A program made the translations under genes and the position numbers. 64,000 nt of DNA from Halobellus limi (GTDB lineage Archaea; Halobacteriota; Halobacteria; Halobacteriales; Haloferacaceae): assembly GCF_004799685.1 (NCBI RefSeq), contig NZ_CP031311.1, forward strand, positions 1,178,001 to 1,242,000, given 5' to 3'. Under the pieces are notes generated by a model. It saw only the letters and a list, made by a program, of their open reading frames with translations, searched no databases and was not told the DNA's origin. Below, in pieces: positions 52,699-63,021 of the stretch (its first letter is position 1; each line of letters begins with the position of its first letter).

Positions 52699-53256
52699 AT
52701 GCGCGTCAGAGACTGGCAGGACATCCTCGCGGACGTGACCGAAGCGGACGTCGACCCCGACGGGTGGCGGGCCGTCGCCGGTGACAGACGCGGCGGCCTC
52801 GGGGAAGACCTCTTTCTCGGGCACCCCGACGCCGGCGTGTACGCCCTGAAGACGTACACGAAGAACCCGACCGAACTCCGCGGCGTCGGGGGCCGCGTCG
52901 CCCGCCGGATCGACGACGACCTCGAACCGCTGCTGCCGAACCAGGAGCGCGAGGAGGGCGGGCGGTTCGCGGTCCAGTCGCCCCCCGAGGACGAAGACCA
53001 CGCGAAGTCGATGGCGACGCGCCTCGAAGAGACGGTGAAGGTCCACTCGGAGGCCCCCACGACGCCGGACGATTTCTTCGAGGACGTGATGGACGCCCTC
53101 GACAGCCCCGCGTTCGGGCCGATGGACTACGAGTTCGACGGCCGCCCCGACCGCCTCGACGACCTGAGCGAGGAGTTCGCCGACGCCGACGAGTTGCTCT
53201 CGAAGGACCTCGACGACCTCGTCGAGGAGGACGGCGTCGGCCGCGGGTTCCAGTGA
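52699..53256 (+). CDS. Haloarchaeal conserved hypothetical protein, 185 aa
   Basis: MRVRDWQDILADVTEADVDP opens a soluble acidic protein. A motif GLGEDLFLGHPDAGVYALKT follows, then a helix-rich second half ending DELLSKDLDDLVEEDGVGRG. No Cys and no catalytic motif are visible. It sits 124 bases after the zincin gene and 96 bases before a small membrane protein on the same strand. Function unknown. Confidence 0.75.
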   Translation: MRVRDWQDILADVTEADVDPDGWRAVAGDRRGGLGEDLFLGHPDAGVYALKTYTKNPTELRGVGGRVARRIDDDLEPLLPNQEREEGGRFAVQSPPEDEDHAKSMATRLEETVKVHSEAPTTPDDFFEDVMDALDSPAFGPMDYEFDGRPDRLDDLSEEFADADELLSKDLDDLVEEDGVGRGFQ

Positions 53257-53351
53257 CCGCCCGTCTCCCGCGCTTCGGAGCGGCGCCATCCCCGCGGTCC
53301 GGAGCCGCCACAGACCGGCTCCGACAGGCGGACGTCGAGGGAGGACGCTGA

Positions 53352-53585
53352 ATGGTCGGACCGAGTCTCACGCCGACCGAACGCGACGTCGCCAGCCGGC
53401 GCCTGAAGGCCGGGTTCGTCGCCCTCGTCGGGATCTCCGGCGCGCTCATCGCGACCCAGGCGGGCGGGTCGCTCCCGATCGTTACGGCCGGGTTCGTCGC
53501 CGGCCTCGCGCTCGGGGTCGTCCTCCTGTGGTTTCTACTACGATGGTGGGCGGAGTTCCTCCCGTCGCCGCGAAACGACCGCTGA
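53352..53585 (+). CDS. Small two-helix membrane protein, 77 aa
   Basis: After a basic start MVGPSLTPTERDVASRRLKA, two hydrophobic helices follow (GFVALVGISGALIATQAGGS and VTAGFVAGLALGVVLLWFLL). The ending RWWAEFLPSPRNDR is positively charged and probably cytoplasmic. No family is recognised. The gene is 69 bases before the Dna2-like gene. Confidence 0.7.
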   Translation: MVGPSLTPTERDVASRRLKAGFVALVGISGALIATQAGGSLPIVTAGFVAGLALGVVLLWFLLRWWAEFLPSPRNDR

Positions 53586-53654
53586 TTTCGGTGGGAGACC
53601 GCCCGAACCGGAACGACCGATAGCGTCTTATCTCGCCGCCCGCAGGTACGCCAC

Positions 53655-56558
53655 GTGAAACTGCGCGGCCGGATCGTCGACGTCGGCGACGAGCGCGAGG
53701 TGGAGACGAAGTACGGATCGCGGTCGCTCGCGGAGGTGACGGTCCGTCCCGAGGGGGACGGGTGGGTCCCCGACGGCGGCCAGACGGACTCCGGCGACGC
53801 CGACCACGGACGGGCGGCGCGAGGTGAGGACGGCGACGGACAGACGACCCTGGGTGATGCGGACGGGGAGACGTCCCTGAGTGACGCCGACGGGGAGACG
53901 ACGCCCGCGGAGCGCGACACCGGGGACGGGACCGTTCGGCTCACGCTCTGGGGGAAGTGGACGCACACGGTCGAACACGCCGAGGTCGGGATGGAACTGC
54001 TCGCGATCGACGTTGAGGAGTCCGAGTACCGCGGGGAGACGACCTACGCGACCGGCGGGGACTCCCGCGTCGTGCTCGAACCCGGCTTCCTCGTCGACGT
54101 GACGGACATCCGCTCGTGGGTCCAGTGCCCGCGGATGTACTACCTGAACAAGCTCTCGGGGATCCCGCTGAACTACCCGGTCGTGAAGGGGACGATCGTC
54201 CACGAGGTGTTCGGCGACCTGCTTCGCGACCGCGACCTGGAGGACTCGATCGACGAGCGCGTCCGGGAGGCGGGGCTGGAACTGGGACTGCTCGGCCGGG
54301 ACGCCGATGAGGTCCGCGACGAGGTGCGGCGCAACGCCGCCGCGATCGAGGGCTGGCTGCAGCAGGGGACGCTCACCGAGGAGGACGCCTGGCGCTCCGA
54401 ATACACGCTCATCTCGCCGACGTTCGGGATCAAAGGGCGGGCCGACGCGCTCCGCCGCGGGATGCCGGTCGAACTCAAGACGGGCAAGAACACCAACCGC
54501 GAGCCGCGCTTTCAGGACAAGATCCAGGCGGCCGCCTACGCTCTGGTGCTCGCCGAGCGGGGCGTCCCGGCCGACACGGGGACGCTTTTGTACACGAAGA
54601 ACACGGCGCTCGAACGCCACGAGGAGAGCGGCGACCTCTCGCCGGCGAAGGAGTTCTCCATCGGCGACGGCCTGCTCGACTTCGTCGTTCGAACCAGGAA
54701 CGAGATCGCGGCGATGGAGTTCGACGTCTCGGTCCCGACGGGCTACGAGGCCGACGCCCGGTGTGAGTACTGCTTCGAACAGGACACCTGTATGGTCGTC
54801 TCGGGTCGACTCGACCAGGAGTCGAAGGCCGGACAGATCGGCGAGGCCGTCCCCGAGGACGAACTGGAGTACTTCGAGCGCTTCTACCGCGCCATCGAGG
54901 CCGAGCGGCGCGCGGTCCACGCCGAGTACCGGAAGCTCTGGGAACAGTCCGCCGAGGAACGCGCCGAGGACGACCGGGCGCTGATCGGCCTGGAGCCGGC
55001 GGGGAACGAGGAACTCGACGACGGCCGCTGGGAGATGCGAGCCCGGAAATCCGACGACGCCGTCTCGAAGCTCCGCGAGGGGGACGTCGCCCTGGCGAGC
55101 GACGGCGACCCGGTCGATGGCCACGCCGAACTGTGTCGGATCCGCGAGTTGGGCGAGGCGGTCGTCGTCACCGCCGACGAACCCGTCTCCCTCCGACGGC
55201 TCGACGTCTACCCCTCCGAGATCGGCGTCGATCGGATGCTCACGGCGCTGCACGACTTCGTGCTGAAGGGCGATCCCGACCGCAAGGACGTGCTGTTCGG
55301 ACGGCGGGAGCCGGAGTTCGCCGACGGGGACGCGTCCGAGGGCGGCGAGGGAGACCGCGAGCCCTACGTCGACAACAACGCGGCCCAGGACCGCGCGGTG
55401 CAGATGGCGGTAGACGCCGAGGACTTCGCGCTCGTCCACGGGCCGCCGGGGACGGGCAAGACGTACACGATCGCACAGATCGTCGCCGCGCTGGTCGACC
55501 GCGGTCAGCGCGTCTTGCTCTCAGCGTTCACGAACCGCGCGGTCGACAACGCGCTGGAGGCGATCCGCGAACGGGGGATCGACGATGTCGTCCGCGTCGG
55601 GACCGAGAACGGCGTCCGCGAGGACATGCTGGACGTGCGACTGGAGCGCGGCGGCGACCCGAACGAGCGGGCGGCGGCGCTTCGGGACGCACCGGTCGTC
55701 GCGGCCACGACCTCCACCTGCGGGTCGCGCGTGATGCGCGAGAACGCCTTCGACGTCGCGCTCGTCGACGAGGCCTCACAGCTGACCGAGCCGGGAACGC
55801 TCGCGGCCGTCGAACTCGCGGATCGGTTCGTCCTCGTCGGCGACCACGAGCAACTGCCGCCGGTCGTGCAGGCGAGCGGGACCCAGCGCGGCGCGGCGTC
55901 GCCGAACGGTTCGTCTGCGAGCGGCGAGGAGCCGCGACCGGCGAACGACCTCCAGACGTCGCTGTTCGAGCGACTGATCGAGACGTATCCCGACGCCTCC
56001 GTCCTGCTGGACCGTCAGTACCGGATGAGCCAGCGCATTCAGGCGTTCTCCTCGCGGGAGTTCTACGACGGGGCACTCAGACCGGCGAACGGCGCGGTCG
56101 CCGCCCAGCGGCTCTCGGACCTCGGCGTCGACGAGGGGGCGCTGCCGCCGGCACTCGGTGACCCCGTCGCGTTCGTCGATCCGGACGGGGAGCGCGTCGG
56201 AAACACGAATCCGACCGAGGCCGACCGCGTGGCAGAGATCGTCGACGCCTACGTCGCCGCCGGGGTCGACCCCGACGACGTCGGCGTCATCGCCCCGTTC
56301 CGCGCGCAGGTGGCCGAGATCGGTCGACGGACCGACGTGACCGTCGACACAGTCGACCGCTTCCAGGGGTCGGCGAAGGAGGTGATCGTCGTCTCTTTCG
56401 TCGCCACCGACGCGCTCGACGGCCCGATATTCGAGGACTATCGACGCATCAACGTCGCGCTCACGCGGGCGAAGAAGGCGCTGGCGCTCGTCGGCGACGC
56501 CGAAGCGCTCTCGACGGAGCCGTTCTACGAACGGTTGCTCGACTGGGCGCGTCGGTAG
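53655..56558 (+). CDS. Dna2-like nuclease and SF1 helicase, 967 aa
   Basis: An N-terminal OB-like part leads to a Cas4/Dna2-type nuclease (about residues 140-390) with IVHEVFGDLLRD, the motif PVELKTGKNTNREPRF and a Fe-S Cys set including CEYCFEQDTC. The helicase follows: LVHGPPGTGKTYTIAQIVAA is Walker A near residue 595, VALVDEASQLTEPG motif II, RINVALTRAKKALALVGD motif VI. It should process DNA ends or flaps in repair or replication. The start is GTG at 53655, where the OB-like strand begins. Confidence 0.92.
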   Translation: MKLRGRIVDVGDEREVETKYGSRSLAEVTVRPEGDGWVPDGGQTDSGDADHGRAARGEDGDGQTTLGDADGETSLSDADGETTPAERDTGDGTVRLTLWGKWTHTVEHAEVGMELLAIDVEESEYRGETTYATGGDSRVVLEPGFLVDVTDIRSWVQCPRMYYLNKLSGIPLNYPVVKGTIVHEVFGDLLRDRDLEDSIDERVREAGLELGLLGRDADEVRDEVRRNAAAIEGWLQQGTLTEEDAWRSEYTLISPTFGIKGRADALRRGMPVELKTGKNTNREPRFQDKIQAAAYALVLAERGVPADTGTLLYTKNTALERHEESGDLSPAKEFSIGDGLLDFVVRTRNEIAAMEFDVSVPTGYEADARCEYCFEQDTCMVVSGRLDQESKAGQIGEAVPEDELEYFERFYRAIEAERRAVHAEYRKLWEQSAEERAEDDRALIGLEPAGNEELDDGRWEMRARKSDDAVSKLREGDVALASDGDPVDGHAELCRIRELGEAVVVTADEPVSLRRLDVYPSEIGVDRMLTALHDFVLKGDPDRKDVLFGRREPEFADGDASEGGEGDREPYVDNNAAQDRAVQMAVDAEDFALVHGPPGTGKTYTIAQIVAALVDRGQRVLLSAFTNRAVDNALEAIRERGIDDVVRVGTENGVREDMLDVRLERGGDPNERAAALRDAPVVAATTSTCGSRVMRENAFDVALVDEASQLTEPGTLAAVELADRFVLVGDHEQLPPVVQASGTQRGAASPNGSSASGEEPRPANDLQTSLFERLIETYPDASVLLDRQYRMSQRIQAFSSREFYDGALRPANGAVAAQRLSDLGVDEGALPPALGDPVAFVDPDGERVGNTNPTEADRVAEIVDAYVAAGVDPDDVGVIAPFRAQVAEIGRRTDVTVDTVDRFQGSAKEVIVVSFVATDALDGPIFEDYRRINVALTRAKKALALVGDAEALSTEPFYERLLDWARR

Positions 56559-56569
56559 CGCTCGCCGTG

Positions 56570-58171
56570 CTACCAGAGGAACGCGGGCCAGACGAACCGG
56601 AACAGCACCCAGAGTAGCCCCGTGAGAACGACGGTCATCACCAGATTCAAAACGACGCCGGCGCGCAGCATATGTCGCTGTTCGACGTACCCCGATCCGA
56701 AGACGATCGCGTTCGGCGGCGTCGCCACCGGGAGCGCGAACGCGAAACTCGCCGCGATAGCGCCCGACACCGCGAGAAAGATCGCGGTCGAGACCTCGGC
56801 GACCCCGAGCCGAACCGCGAAGACGCTTCCCACGCTGATCAGGATCGGAATGACGATGGTCGCGGTCGCGGTGTTCGAGGTCACCTCCGTGAGGAAGACG
56901 ACGAGTATCACGACCACGCCGACCACGAGGACGATCGGCGCGTCGGTGAGCGAGGTGAAGACCGTACTCGCGATCCAGTCGGTCGCGGCGGTGGCCGCGA
57001 GCGAATCGGCCAGCGAGATCCCGCCGCCGAACAGGAGGATCGTTCCCCAGTCGACGTCGGCCAGTTCCTCCCACTCCATCGTGTCTGCGAGCACGAGCGC
57101 GGGGATCGCAGCCAGACCGACCATCACGTAGTAGAGCAGCCCCTGGTGTCCGTCGACGCCGAGGACCGTCACGCCGCTCCCACCGAAGATCGTCGTCGCC
57201 CACGCCGGCGGCAGCGCGGGGGCGAAGAACTCTCCGAGACCGCCGAGGACCCACAGGGACGCCGTCGCGGTGAAGACGTACGCGACGCGCCGGCCGCGCG
57301 AACCCAGATCGCCCTCGGCTTCGAGGACGTCCCTCGCTCCCGTCCGGGCCGGTTCGACGGACGCGACCTGCGGCGGGTAGAGCCGGAAGGTGAGCAGGTA
57401 CCAGACGATCGGGAGCGTGACGGCGACGATCGGTACGCCGACGAGCAGCCACCGCGCGAACCCGATCTCGTACCCGAGGATCCCGTTCAACTGCGCGGCG
57501 AGAATCGCGTTCGGCGGAGTCCCGATGAGCGTCCCGACGCCGCCGATGCTGGCGGCGTAGGCCGTTCCGAGCAGCATCGAGACCTGGAGGTTGCTGAACG
57601 GCTTTTCGTCGCCGTCCCCCTCATCGACACCGTCCGCGACGTGCCGTCCGGGGACGGTCGCGACGGCGTCACGGCCGAGCACCTGTGCCAGGATCCCGAC
57701 GGCTATCGGCGTCATCATCGCGGCGGTCGCCGTGTTCGACACCCACATCGAGAGGAATGCGGTCGCGAGCATCACGGCAGCGACGAGTCGACGCGGCGAC
57801 GTGCCCATCTTCGACAGCAGCCACAGCGCGATCCGACGGTCGATGTCGTACTTCTGCAGCGCGTTGGCCAGCATAAACCCCGCCAGAAACAGGAAGATGA
57901 TCGGATCCGCGAAGCCGGCGAGTGCGGCGTCGAGTTCCGCGTACACGCCGAACGCCGTCAACACGAACGGGATCGAGAGGGCCGTCACGGGCAGCGGCAG
58001 CGTTCCGGAAACCCACAGGAAGCCCGCGAAGAACATCGTCGCCAGCGCGTACTGCCCGGAGGTCGAGAGCCCGCTCGGCGAGGGGGCAGCGGCGACGAGC
58101 ACCGTCCCGCCGACGGCGACGAGGAACAGCGCTACCCGCCGTCGGCTCCGGGAGTTTCCGAGCGGACTCAT
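56570..58171 (-). CDS. SLC13-family (DASS) permease, 533 aa
   Basis: About 11 membrane helices are present. The signature SNTATAAMMTPIAVGIL in the first half and SNTATATIVIPILISVG in the second are the two sodium/substrate-binding SNT motifs of the divalent-anion sodium symporters. A third piece, GTPPNAILAAQLNGILGYEI, fits the family. The substrate could be a dicarboxylate, sulfate or similar. The ATG complementary to 58169-58171 is preferred; an extra 12 residues upstream are unlikely. It converges on the Dna2-like gene. Confidence 0.9.
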   Translation of the reverse strand: MSPLGNSRSRRRVALFLVAVGGTVLVAAAPSPSGLSTSGQYALATMFFAGFLWVSGTLPLPVTALSIPFVLTAFGVYAELDAALAGFADPIIFLFLAGFMLANALQKYDIDRRIALWLLSKMGTSPRRLVAAVMLATAFLSMWVSNTATAAMMTPIAVGILAQVLGRDAVATVPGRHVADGVDEGDGDEKPFSNLQVSMLLGTAYAASIGGVGTLIGTPPNAILAAQLNGILGYEIGFARWLLVGVPIVAVTLPIVWYLLTFRLYPPQVASVEPARTGARDVLEAEGDLGSRGRRVAYVFTATASLWVLGGLGEFFAPALPPAWATTIFGGSGVTVLGVDGHQGLLYYVMVGLAAIPALVLADTMEWEELADVDWGTILLFGGGISLADSLAATAATDWIASTVFTSLTDAPIVLVVGVVVILVVFLTEVTSNTATATIVIPILISVGSVFAVRLGVAEVSTAIFLAVSGAIAASFAFALPVATPPNAIVFGSGYVEQRHMLRAGVVLNLVMTVVLTGLLWVLFRFVWPAFLW

Positions 58172-58243
58172 CAGTAGAGTGTCCGTGAAAATCGGTTGAC
58201 ACTCCACCGAATCAAACTCCGAGGGTCGAAGAGAGGGAGACGC

Positions 58244-61132
58244 TCACGGAACCCCGTCTTCGTCGCCCTCGTCGTCGATCGACTCCAGCACGCGCTCGTG
58301 GAACTCCTGTAACACCGCGCTCTCGTCCTCGGCGAGGACGACGTCGCTGGCGAGCAGCGTCGCGAGCCCGAAGGCCCGCGGCGTGGGCGAGTCCACCCGC
58401 TTCGTGACGACGTCGACGTCGCCGCCCCGAATCGCTCCGAGCGCGTCCTCGACGGCCGCCACGTTCAGTTTGTCCTCGATTATCTCGCGGTAGGTCTCCT
58501 CTATCACCGCGAACGACTCTAACTCCTCGGCGAAGGAGAGAAGCATCTCCGCGGACACCTGTTGTTCGGCCGCGGACTTCTCATAGCCCTTGTAGCGCTT
58601 CAGGATCATCAGCGAACGCGTCGCGTTGATCCGGAAGTAACGCTTGAGGAGATCCGTCCCCTCGAGCGCGTCCCGGAGGTCCGAGCGGACCGTCTCGGGA
58701 TCGAGATCGCGGAGGATCCCGCCGACGTCGACCTTCCGGTTCAGCGGCATAGAGAGCGAAAAGCCGTTGTCGGCGACGGCGATCTGGACGTTCGCGTTCG
58801 AACGGCTGGCACAGCGGGCGGCCACCAGGCGTGAGAGGCCGTCGTTGAACCGCCGACCGTACGTCGAGTGGACGTAGAAGTGCCGGCGGTACGTCTCGCG
58901 GTCCAGCGTCTCCTCGACGACGATCCGCTCGTCGGTCGCGACGCTGTCCGCGCCGGCGTAGCGGCGCTGCTCGTCGAAGAGGCGCGTGATCGCCCGGACC
59001 GCGTTCTCGTCGATCGGGAACGCCCGGAGCCACTCGCGGACCCTGGGCGGGCCGCCGGCGTCGAGGCGGTCCAGCAGATCGGCCTGAAACGCGGCGATCT
59101 CGCGACCGAGGTCGTACGACAGCGGCAGCCGTTCGGAGAACCACGACGGCACGGTCGCCTGCTCGCTCGTCCGATCGACGTACACCTTCGAGCCGCGGCG
59201 GTAGCGGTAGGCGAACCGGTCGCCGCCGAGGACGAACACGTCGCCTTTCTCTAACGTGTCGAGGTAGTCCTCGTCGAGCGTCCCGACCCACTCCTCGCCC
59301 TGCCGGGTCACCACCTCGCAGGTGAACGAGTCGGGGATCGTTCCCACGTTCGTCATGTAGATGACGCGGGCGAGCCGCCCCCGCTTGCCGAGCAGCGGTT
59401 CGCCGACGGCGAACGACTCGTAGTGGTGTTCGCCGTCGGGCGGGTCGTTGGTGTCGCGCCAGACCTTCGCGTAGACGTTCTTCTCGTCGAGGCCGTCGTA
59501 GTCGGCCGTGAGGTACCGGAGCAGCCGCTCCCAGTGGTCGTCGGAGTAGTCGCGATAGGGGTAGGCCCGACGGAGCGTCGACAGGACGTCGGCCTCCCGG
59601 CGGACGTCGTTTATCGCCATCCCGTAGACGTGCTGGGCCGCGACGTCGTGGGCGTTCTCCGGGACGAACACGCGGTCGACGAACCCCGACTCGGCCTTCT
59701 CGACCATCACCGCGCACTCGACGAGCTCGTCGCGGTCGAGCGCGATCACGCGTCCCTCGACCGTCTGTCCGAGGCTGTGGCCGGCGCGGCCGACGCGCTG
59801 GAGCAGCGACGCGACCGACTTCGGCGAGCCGACCTGTACGACCAGGTCCAGGTGCGGCATATCGATCCCGAGTTCCAGGCTCGTCGAGGTCGTCACCACG
59901 TCCAACGAACCGCTCTTCAGTCCCTCCTCGACGGTCCCCCGACGTTCCTTCGAGAGGCTGCCGTGGTGACACCCCGAATTCCCGTCGTCGTAGTCGTCGA
60001 AGCGCTCGCGGAGGTTCTCGAGGACGCGCTCGGCGCCCGAGCGGGTGTTCGTGAACACGAGCGTGTTCTCGTGGGACCCGATCAGTTCGTGCAGCCGATC
60101 GTAGAACCCCGACTGGATCTCCGAGCGGGGCGTGTGGATCAGGTCGTCGGTCGGACACTCCACTCGGAGGTCGAAGTCGCGGACGAATCGCGTGTCGACG
60201 ATCTCGTGGTCCCGCGGGTCGCCGTTCTCGCACCCGACGAGGAACTCGGCCATCTCCGAGAGCGGTTCGACCGTCGCCGAACAGCCGATTCGCGTCGGCG
60301 ACTCCTCGGCGAGGTCCTCCAGGCGCTCTAGGGAGACCGACAGGTGCGTACCGCGCTTGTTGGCCGCGAGGCTGTGGACCTCGTCGACGACGACGTACTC
60401 CACGGAGCGGAGCTTCTCTCGGAACTTCGGTGCGTTCAGCAGGATCGCGAGCGTCTCCGGCGTCGTGTTGAGGACGTGCGGCGTCTCCTCCAGCATCCGC
60501 TGTCGCTCGGCGGAGTCGGTGTCACCGTGGCGGATCGCGTGTCGCACCTCGACGTCCGCGTCGCGGGCCTCCATCCGCGCTTCGATGCCCTCCAGCGGGA
60601 CGGTGAGGTTACGGTGGATGTCGTTGGCGAGCGACTTCAGCGGCGAGACGTACAGGCAGTACACCGAGTTGTCGAGGCCGTCCTCGCGCTCTCGTCCGCG
60701 GCGAAACAGGTCGTTGAGGATCGCGGTGAAGGACGCGAGGGTCTTGCCCGACCCGGTCGGCGCACAGACGAGCGCGTTCTCGCCCTCGTCGACCAGCGGG
60801 ATGGCCTCGCGCTGCGGCGGCGTGAAGAAGCCGCCGTTCTGGTCGACGTAGCGGCCGAACTCCTCGACCCACCACTCCCGGACCGCCGGTTCGAGCCGAT
60901 CGAGGACCTCCTCGTCGGCGATGTCGACGGCGTCGGGATCGAACTCGAACGGGTCGCCTGCGGAGGCGCGGTTCGCGTCCGGTACGCCGTCGTCGCGCTC
61001 GACGGCGACGGCGGCGCGGCTGTCGGCGCCCCCGTCGTCGACGTCGGCCTCGCCGTCACCCTCGCACTCGACGTCGGCCGCTGCTGCCTCAGCGGCGACT
61101 CGTCGGAGCAGTTCGCGCCCGCTCGGCGGCAT
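58244..61132 (-). CDS. Lhr-type SF2 DNA helicase, 962 aa
   Basis: Residues 85-110 carry the Q-like region TPPQREAIPLVDEGENALVC, then APTGSGKTLASFTAILN with Walker A, VVVDEVHSL (DEVH box), SATVEP, NTRSGAERVL and the family's VGRAGHSLGQ motif VI. The last 350 residues form the winged helix and the Lhr-core C-terminal domains (YVHSTYGRRFNDGLSRLVAA). It unwinds or anneals DNA in repair. The first 75 residues are acidic and variable. The ATG complementary to 61130-61132 is chosen; the open frame continues to 62404 but overlaps a real plus-strand gene. Confidence 0.93.
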   Translation of the reverse strand: MPPSGRELLRRVAAEAAAADVECEGDGEADVDDGGADSRAAVAVERDDGVPDANRASAGDPFEFDPDAVDIADEEVLDRLEPAVREWWVEEFGRYVDQNGGFFTPPQREAIPLVDEGENALVCAPTGSGKTLASFTAILNDLFRRGREREDGLDNSVYCLYVSPLKSLANDIHRNLTVPLEGIEARMEARDADVEVRHAIRHGDTDSAERQRMLEETPHVLNTTPETLAILLNAPKFREKLRSVEYVVVDEVHSLAANKRGTHLSVSLERLEDLAEESPTRIGCSATVEPLSEMAEFLVGCENGDPRDHEIVDTRFVRDFDLRVECPTDDLIHTPRSEIQSGFYDRLHELIGSHENTLVFTNTRSGAERVLENLRERFDDYDDGNSGCHHGSLSKERRGTVEEGLKSGSLDVVTTSTSLELGIDMPHLDLVVQVGSPKSVASLLQRVGRAGHSLGQTVEGRVIALDRDELVECAVMVEKAESGFVDRVFVPENAHDVAAQHVYGMAINDVRREADVLSTLRRAYPYRDYSDDHWERLLRYLTADYDGLDEKNVYAKVWRDTNDPPDGEHHYESFAVGEPLLGKRGRLARVIYMTNVGTIPDSFTCEVVTRQGEEWVGTLDEDYLDTLEKGDVFVLGGDRFAYRYRRGSKVYVDRTSEQATVPSWFSERLPLSYDLGREIAAFQADLLDRLDAGGPPRVREWLRAFPIDENAVRAITRLFDEQRRYAGADSVATDERIVVEETLDRETYRRHFYVHSTYGRRFNDGLSRLVAARCASRSNANVQIAVADNGFSLSMPLNRKVDVGGILRDLDPETVRSDLRDALEGTDLLKRYFRINATRSLMILKRYKGYEKSAAEQQVSAEMLLSFAEELESFAVIEETYREIIEDKLNVAAVEDALGAIRGGDVDVVTKRVDSPTPRAFGLATLLASDVVLAEDESAVLQEFHERVLESIDDEGDEDGVP

Positions 61133-61402
61133 CGTCCGAAGGTAGGAGCGGAGGGGTAAGTGGGTTCTGCCCGTCGTCGCGGCTCGGCGTTCGTCGTCGG
61201 TCCGCTCGAACGTCGAGGCCGACGGGCGATCGCGTCGTGATCGTCGCGGCGCCGTCTCACCCGTGGCGAACAGCCGGCACCCGCGTCGGCGACGCGCGGC
61301 CTCCTCGGGGCCGCGCTCGCCCGTTCCCGCGCCGGCGTGCCGGACAACCGCGGCCCGACGCGGGGTGTGGCTCACGTCACGGCGGCGATGGCCGCCCGTT
61401 CG

Positions 61403-61410
61403 TATATAAA
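61403..61410 (+). promoter_or_regulatory. TATA box upstream of the RNase Z-like gene
   Basis: TATATAAA is a textbook archaeal TATA box, 73 bases before the ATG at 61483, leaving an untranslated leader of about 45 bases. It is the only strong promoter in the 350-base divergent gap (61133-61482), which otherwise shows no gene. Confidence 0.6.
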
Positions 61411-61482
61411 CCTCCGCCGCGGGTCGGCCGCGAGCGGCGTCGGTTCCGAACGACTTTCGGCCGCCCAGCCGTACGCGACGGT

Positions 61483-62232
61483 ATGCAACTGACGTTCCTC
61501 GGGACCGGCAGCGCGATGCCGCTTCCCGACCGCGTGCAGTCGGGGCTGCTCCTCCAGCGGGACGATCGTGCGCTCCTCGTCGACTGCGGCAGCGGGGTCC
61601 TCCACCGGCTCGCCGGCACGGACGTCGGCTACGAGGGCGTCTCGACCGTGCTCTTGACGCACCACCACCTCGACCACGTCGCCGACCTGCTGCCGCTTTT
61701 GAAGGCGCGCTGGCTGGCCGGCGAGGACCACCTCGAAGTCGTCGGTCCCGCGGGGACGAAATCGCTCGTCGACGACCTGCTCTCCGTCCACGAGTACCTC
61801 GACGGACGGGTCGACCTGAGCGTCCGCGAGGTCGGCCCGACCGAGTTCTCGGTCGCCGGCTTCGACGTCGCCGCGACGGAGACGACCCACTCGGTGGACT
61901 GCCTGGCCTACCGGTTTTCCGCCGACGGAGCCGACGGCGACGTCGTGTTCTCGGGCGACGGCGAGGCCGAGACGCGGGTCGCGAACTTCGCCGACGGCGC
62001 GGCCGTCCTCGCGCACGACTGCTCGTTCCCGGACGACGTCGACGTCTCGAACCACCCGACGCCGTCGCAACTCGGCGAGGCGCTCGCGGGCCACGACATC
62101 GGGCGCGTCTACCTGACGCATCTGTACCCCCACACCGAGGGTCGCCACGAGGAGATGCTCGACGCTGTCGGGGCGCGCTACGACGGCGACGTCCGGTTCG
62201 CACGCGACGGCCTGCGCGTCGAAATCGAGTGA
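61483..62232 (+). CDS. RNase Z-like metallo-beta-lactamase hydrolase, 249 aa
   Basis: MQLTFLGTGSAMPLPDRVQS is the fold start, LLTHHHLDHVADLLPLLKAR is the metal-binding HxHxDH, and the late motif AVLAHDCSFPDDVDVSNHPT plus YLTHLYPHTEG gives the other ligands. The overall shape matches RNase Z/ElaC or related phosphodiesterases rather than glyoxalase. The length is shorter than classical tRNase Z. It could process tRNA 3' ends or a small phosphodiester. It is divergent from the Lhr helicase. Confidence 0.85.
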   Translation: MQLTFLGTGSAMPLPDRVQSGLLLQRDDRALLVDCGSGVLHRLAGTDVGYEGVSTVLLTHHHLDHVADLLPLLKARWLAGEDHLEVVGPAGTKSLVDDLLSVHEYLDGRVDLSVREVGPTEFSVAGFDVAATETTHSVDCLAYRFSADGADGDVVFSGDGEAETRVANFADGAAVLAHDCSFPDDVDVSNHPTPSQLGEALAGHDIGRVYLTHLYPHTEGRHEEMLDAVGARYDGDVRFARDGLRVEIE

Positions 62233-62259
62233 GCGCGACGGCGCGACCGGGCGGAACCG

Positions 62260-63021
62260 CTATTTCGGCTCCTCGGAAGCCAGTTTCGAGTCGTCGAGTT
62301 CCGAGACGGCGATCAGCAGCCTGCCGTCGTCGAGCGCCGTCACCATCTTCGACTCGGTGAACGTGCTGCCGTCCGATCGCAGGCCGCGACTGCGGCCGCT
62401 CCACTCGCCGCCGCGCCGGACGACCGGCAGGACGTGGGTGCGGATGTGTTCGACCTCCTCTTCGGGATGCAGTTCCGTCCAGTGTTTGCCCTCGACGTCC
62501 TCGGACTCGTAGCCGTAGAACGACGCGTAGGTGTCGTCGGCCGCCTCGAAGCGCTCGTCGCTGCCGACGACGCCGACGCCGTCGAGTTCGGTCTCGGCCT
62601 CGGGGTCGAACCGGCCGCCGCCCTCCACCGCGTGTTCGACCCGCCGGATCAACATCGTGTACTGGTCGGTCCCCATCCCCTTCTGGAGGTAGTCGGTGAG
62701 ACCGGCGCGGATGACTTCGGCGGCGACGTCGTTGGTCTCCTCGCCGGAGAAGAGCAGGAGCGGCAGTTCGGGGTGCGTCTCGCGGACGGCTTCGAGGAAC
62801 TCGACCCCGTTCATCTCGGGCATGTTGTAGTCGCTGATCACGCAGTCGAACTCGACGTCCCCGGAACGGATTCGATCGAGCGCGTCGGCCGGCGACGTCT
62901 CCGTCGTGACCGTACAGTCCACGTCGTTCGAGTCGCGTTCCAGATACGCCTTCACGAGCCCCCCCAGGTTCGGGTCGTCGTCAACGTGGAGGATCGAGAG
63001 CGGGTCGTCGGTCGCGGCCAT
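62260..63021 (-). CDS. Receiver-PAS response regulator, 253 aa
   Basis: The receiver spans residues 1-125: LSILHVDDDPNLGGLVKAYL, the phospho-acceptor FDCVISDYNMPEMNG and LTDYLQKGMGTDQY. A PAS domain (about 145-240) follows with GSDERFEAADDTYASFYGYE. There is no kinase domain, so it probably passes a signal by contact. The ATG complementary to 63019-63021 begins the receiver; the open frame upstream to 63411 is not coding. It converges on the RNase Z-like gene. Confidence 0.85.
   Translation of the reverse strand: MAATDDPLSILHVDDDPNLGGLVKAYLERDSNDVDCTVTTETSPADALDRIRSGDVEFDCVISDYNMPEMNGVEFLEAVRETHPELPLLLFSGEETNDVAAEVIRAGLTDYLQKGMGTDQYTMLIRRVEHAVEGGGRFDPEAETELDGVGVVGSDERFEAADDTYASFYGYESEDVEGKHWTELHPEEEVEHIRTHVLPVVRRGGEWSGRSRGLRSDGSTFTESKMVTALDDGRLLIAVSELDDSKLASEEPK

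Noticed and set aside
61133-62404. 5' extension of the Lhr frame
   Set aside because: It is Arg-rich, overlaps the RNase Z-like gene on the other strand, and lies beyond the natural acidic N-terminus.
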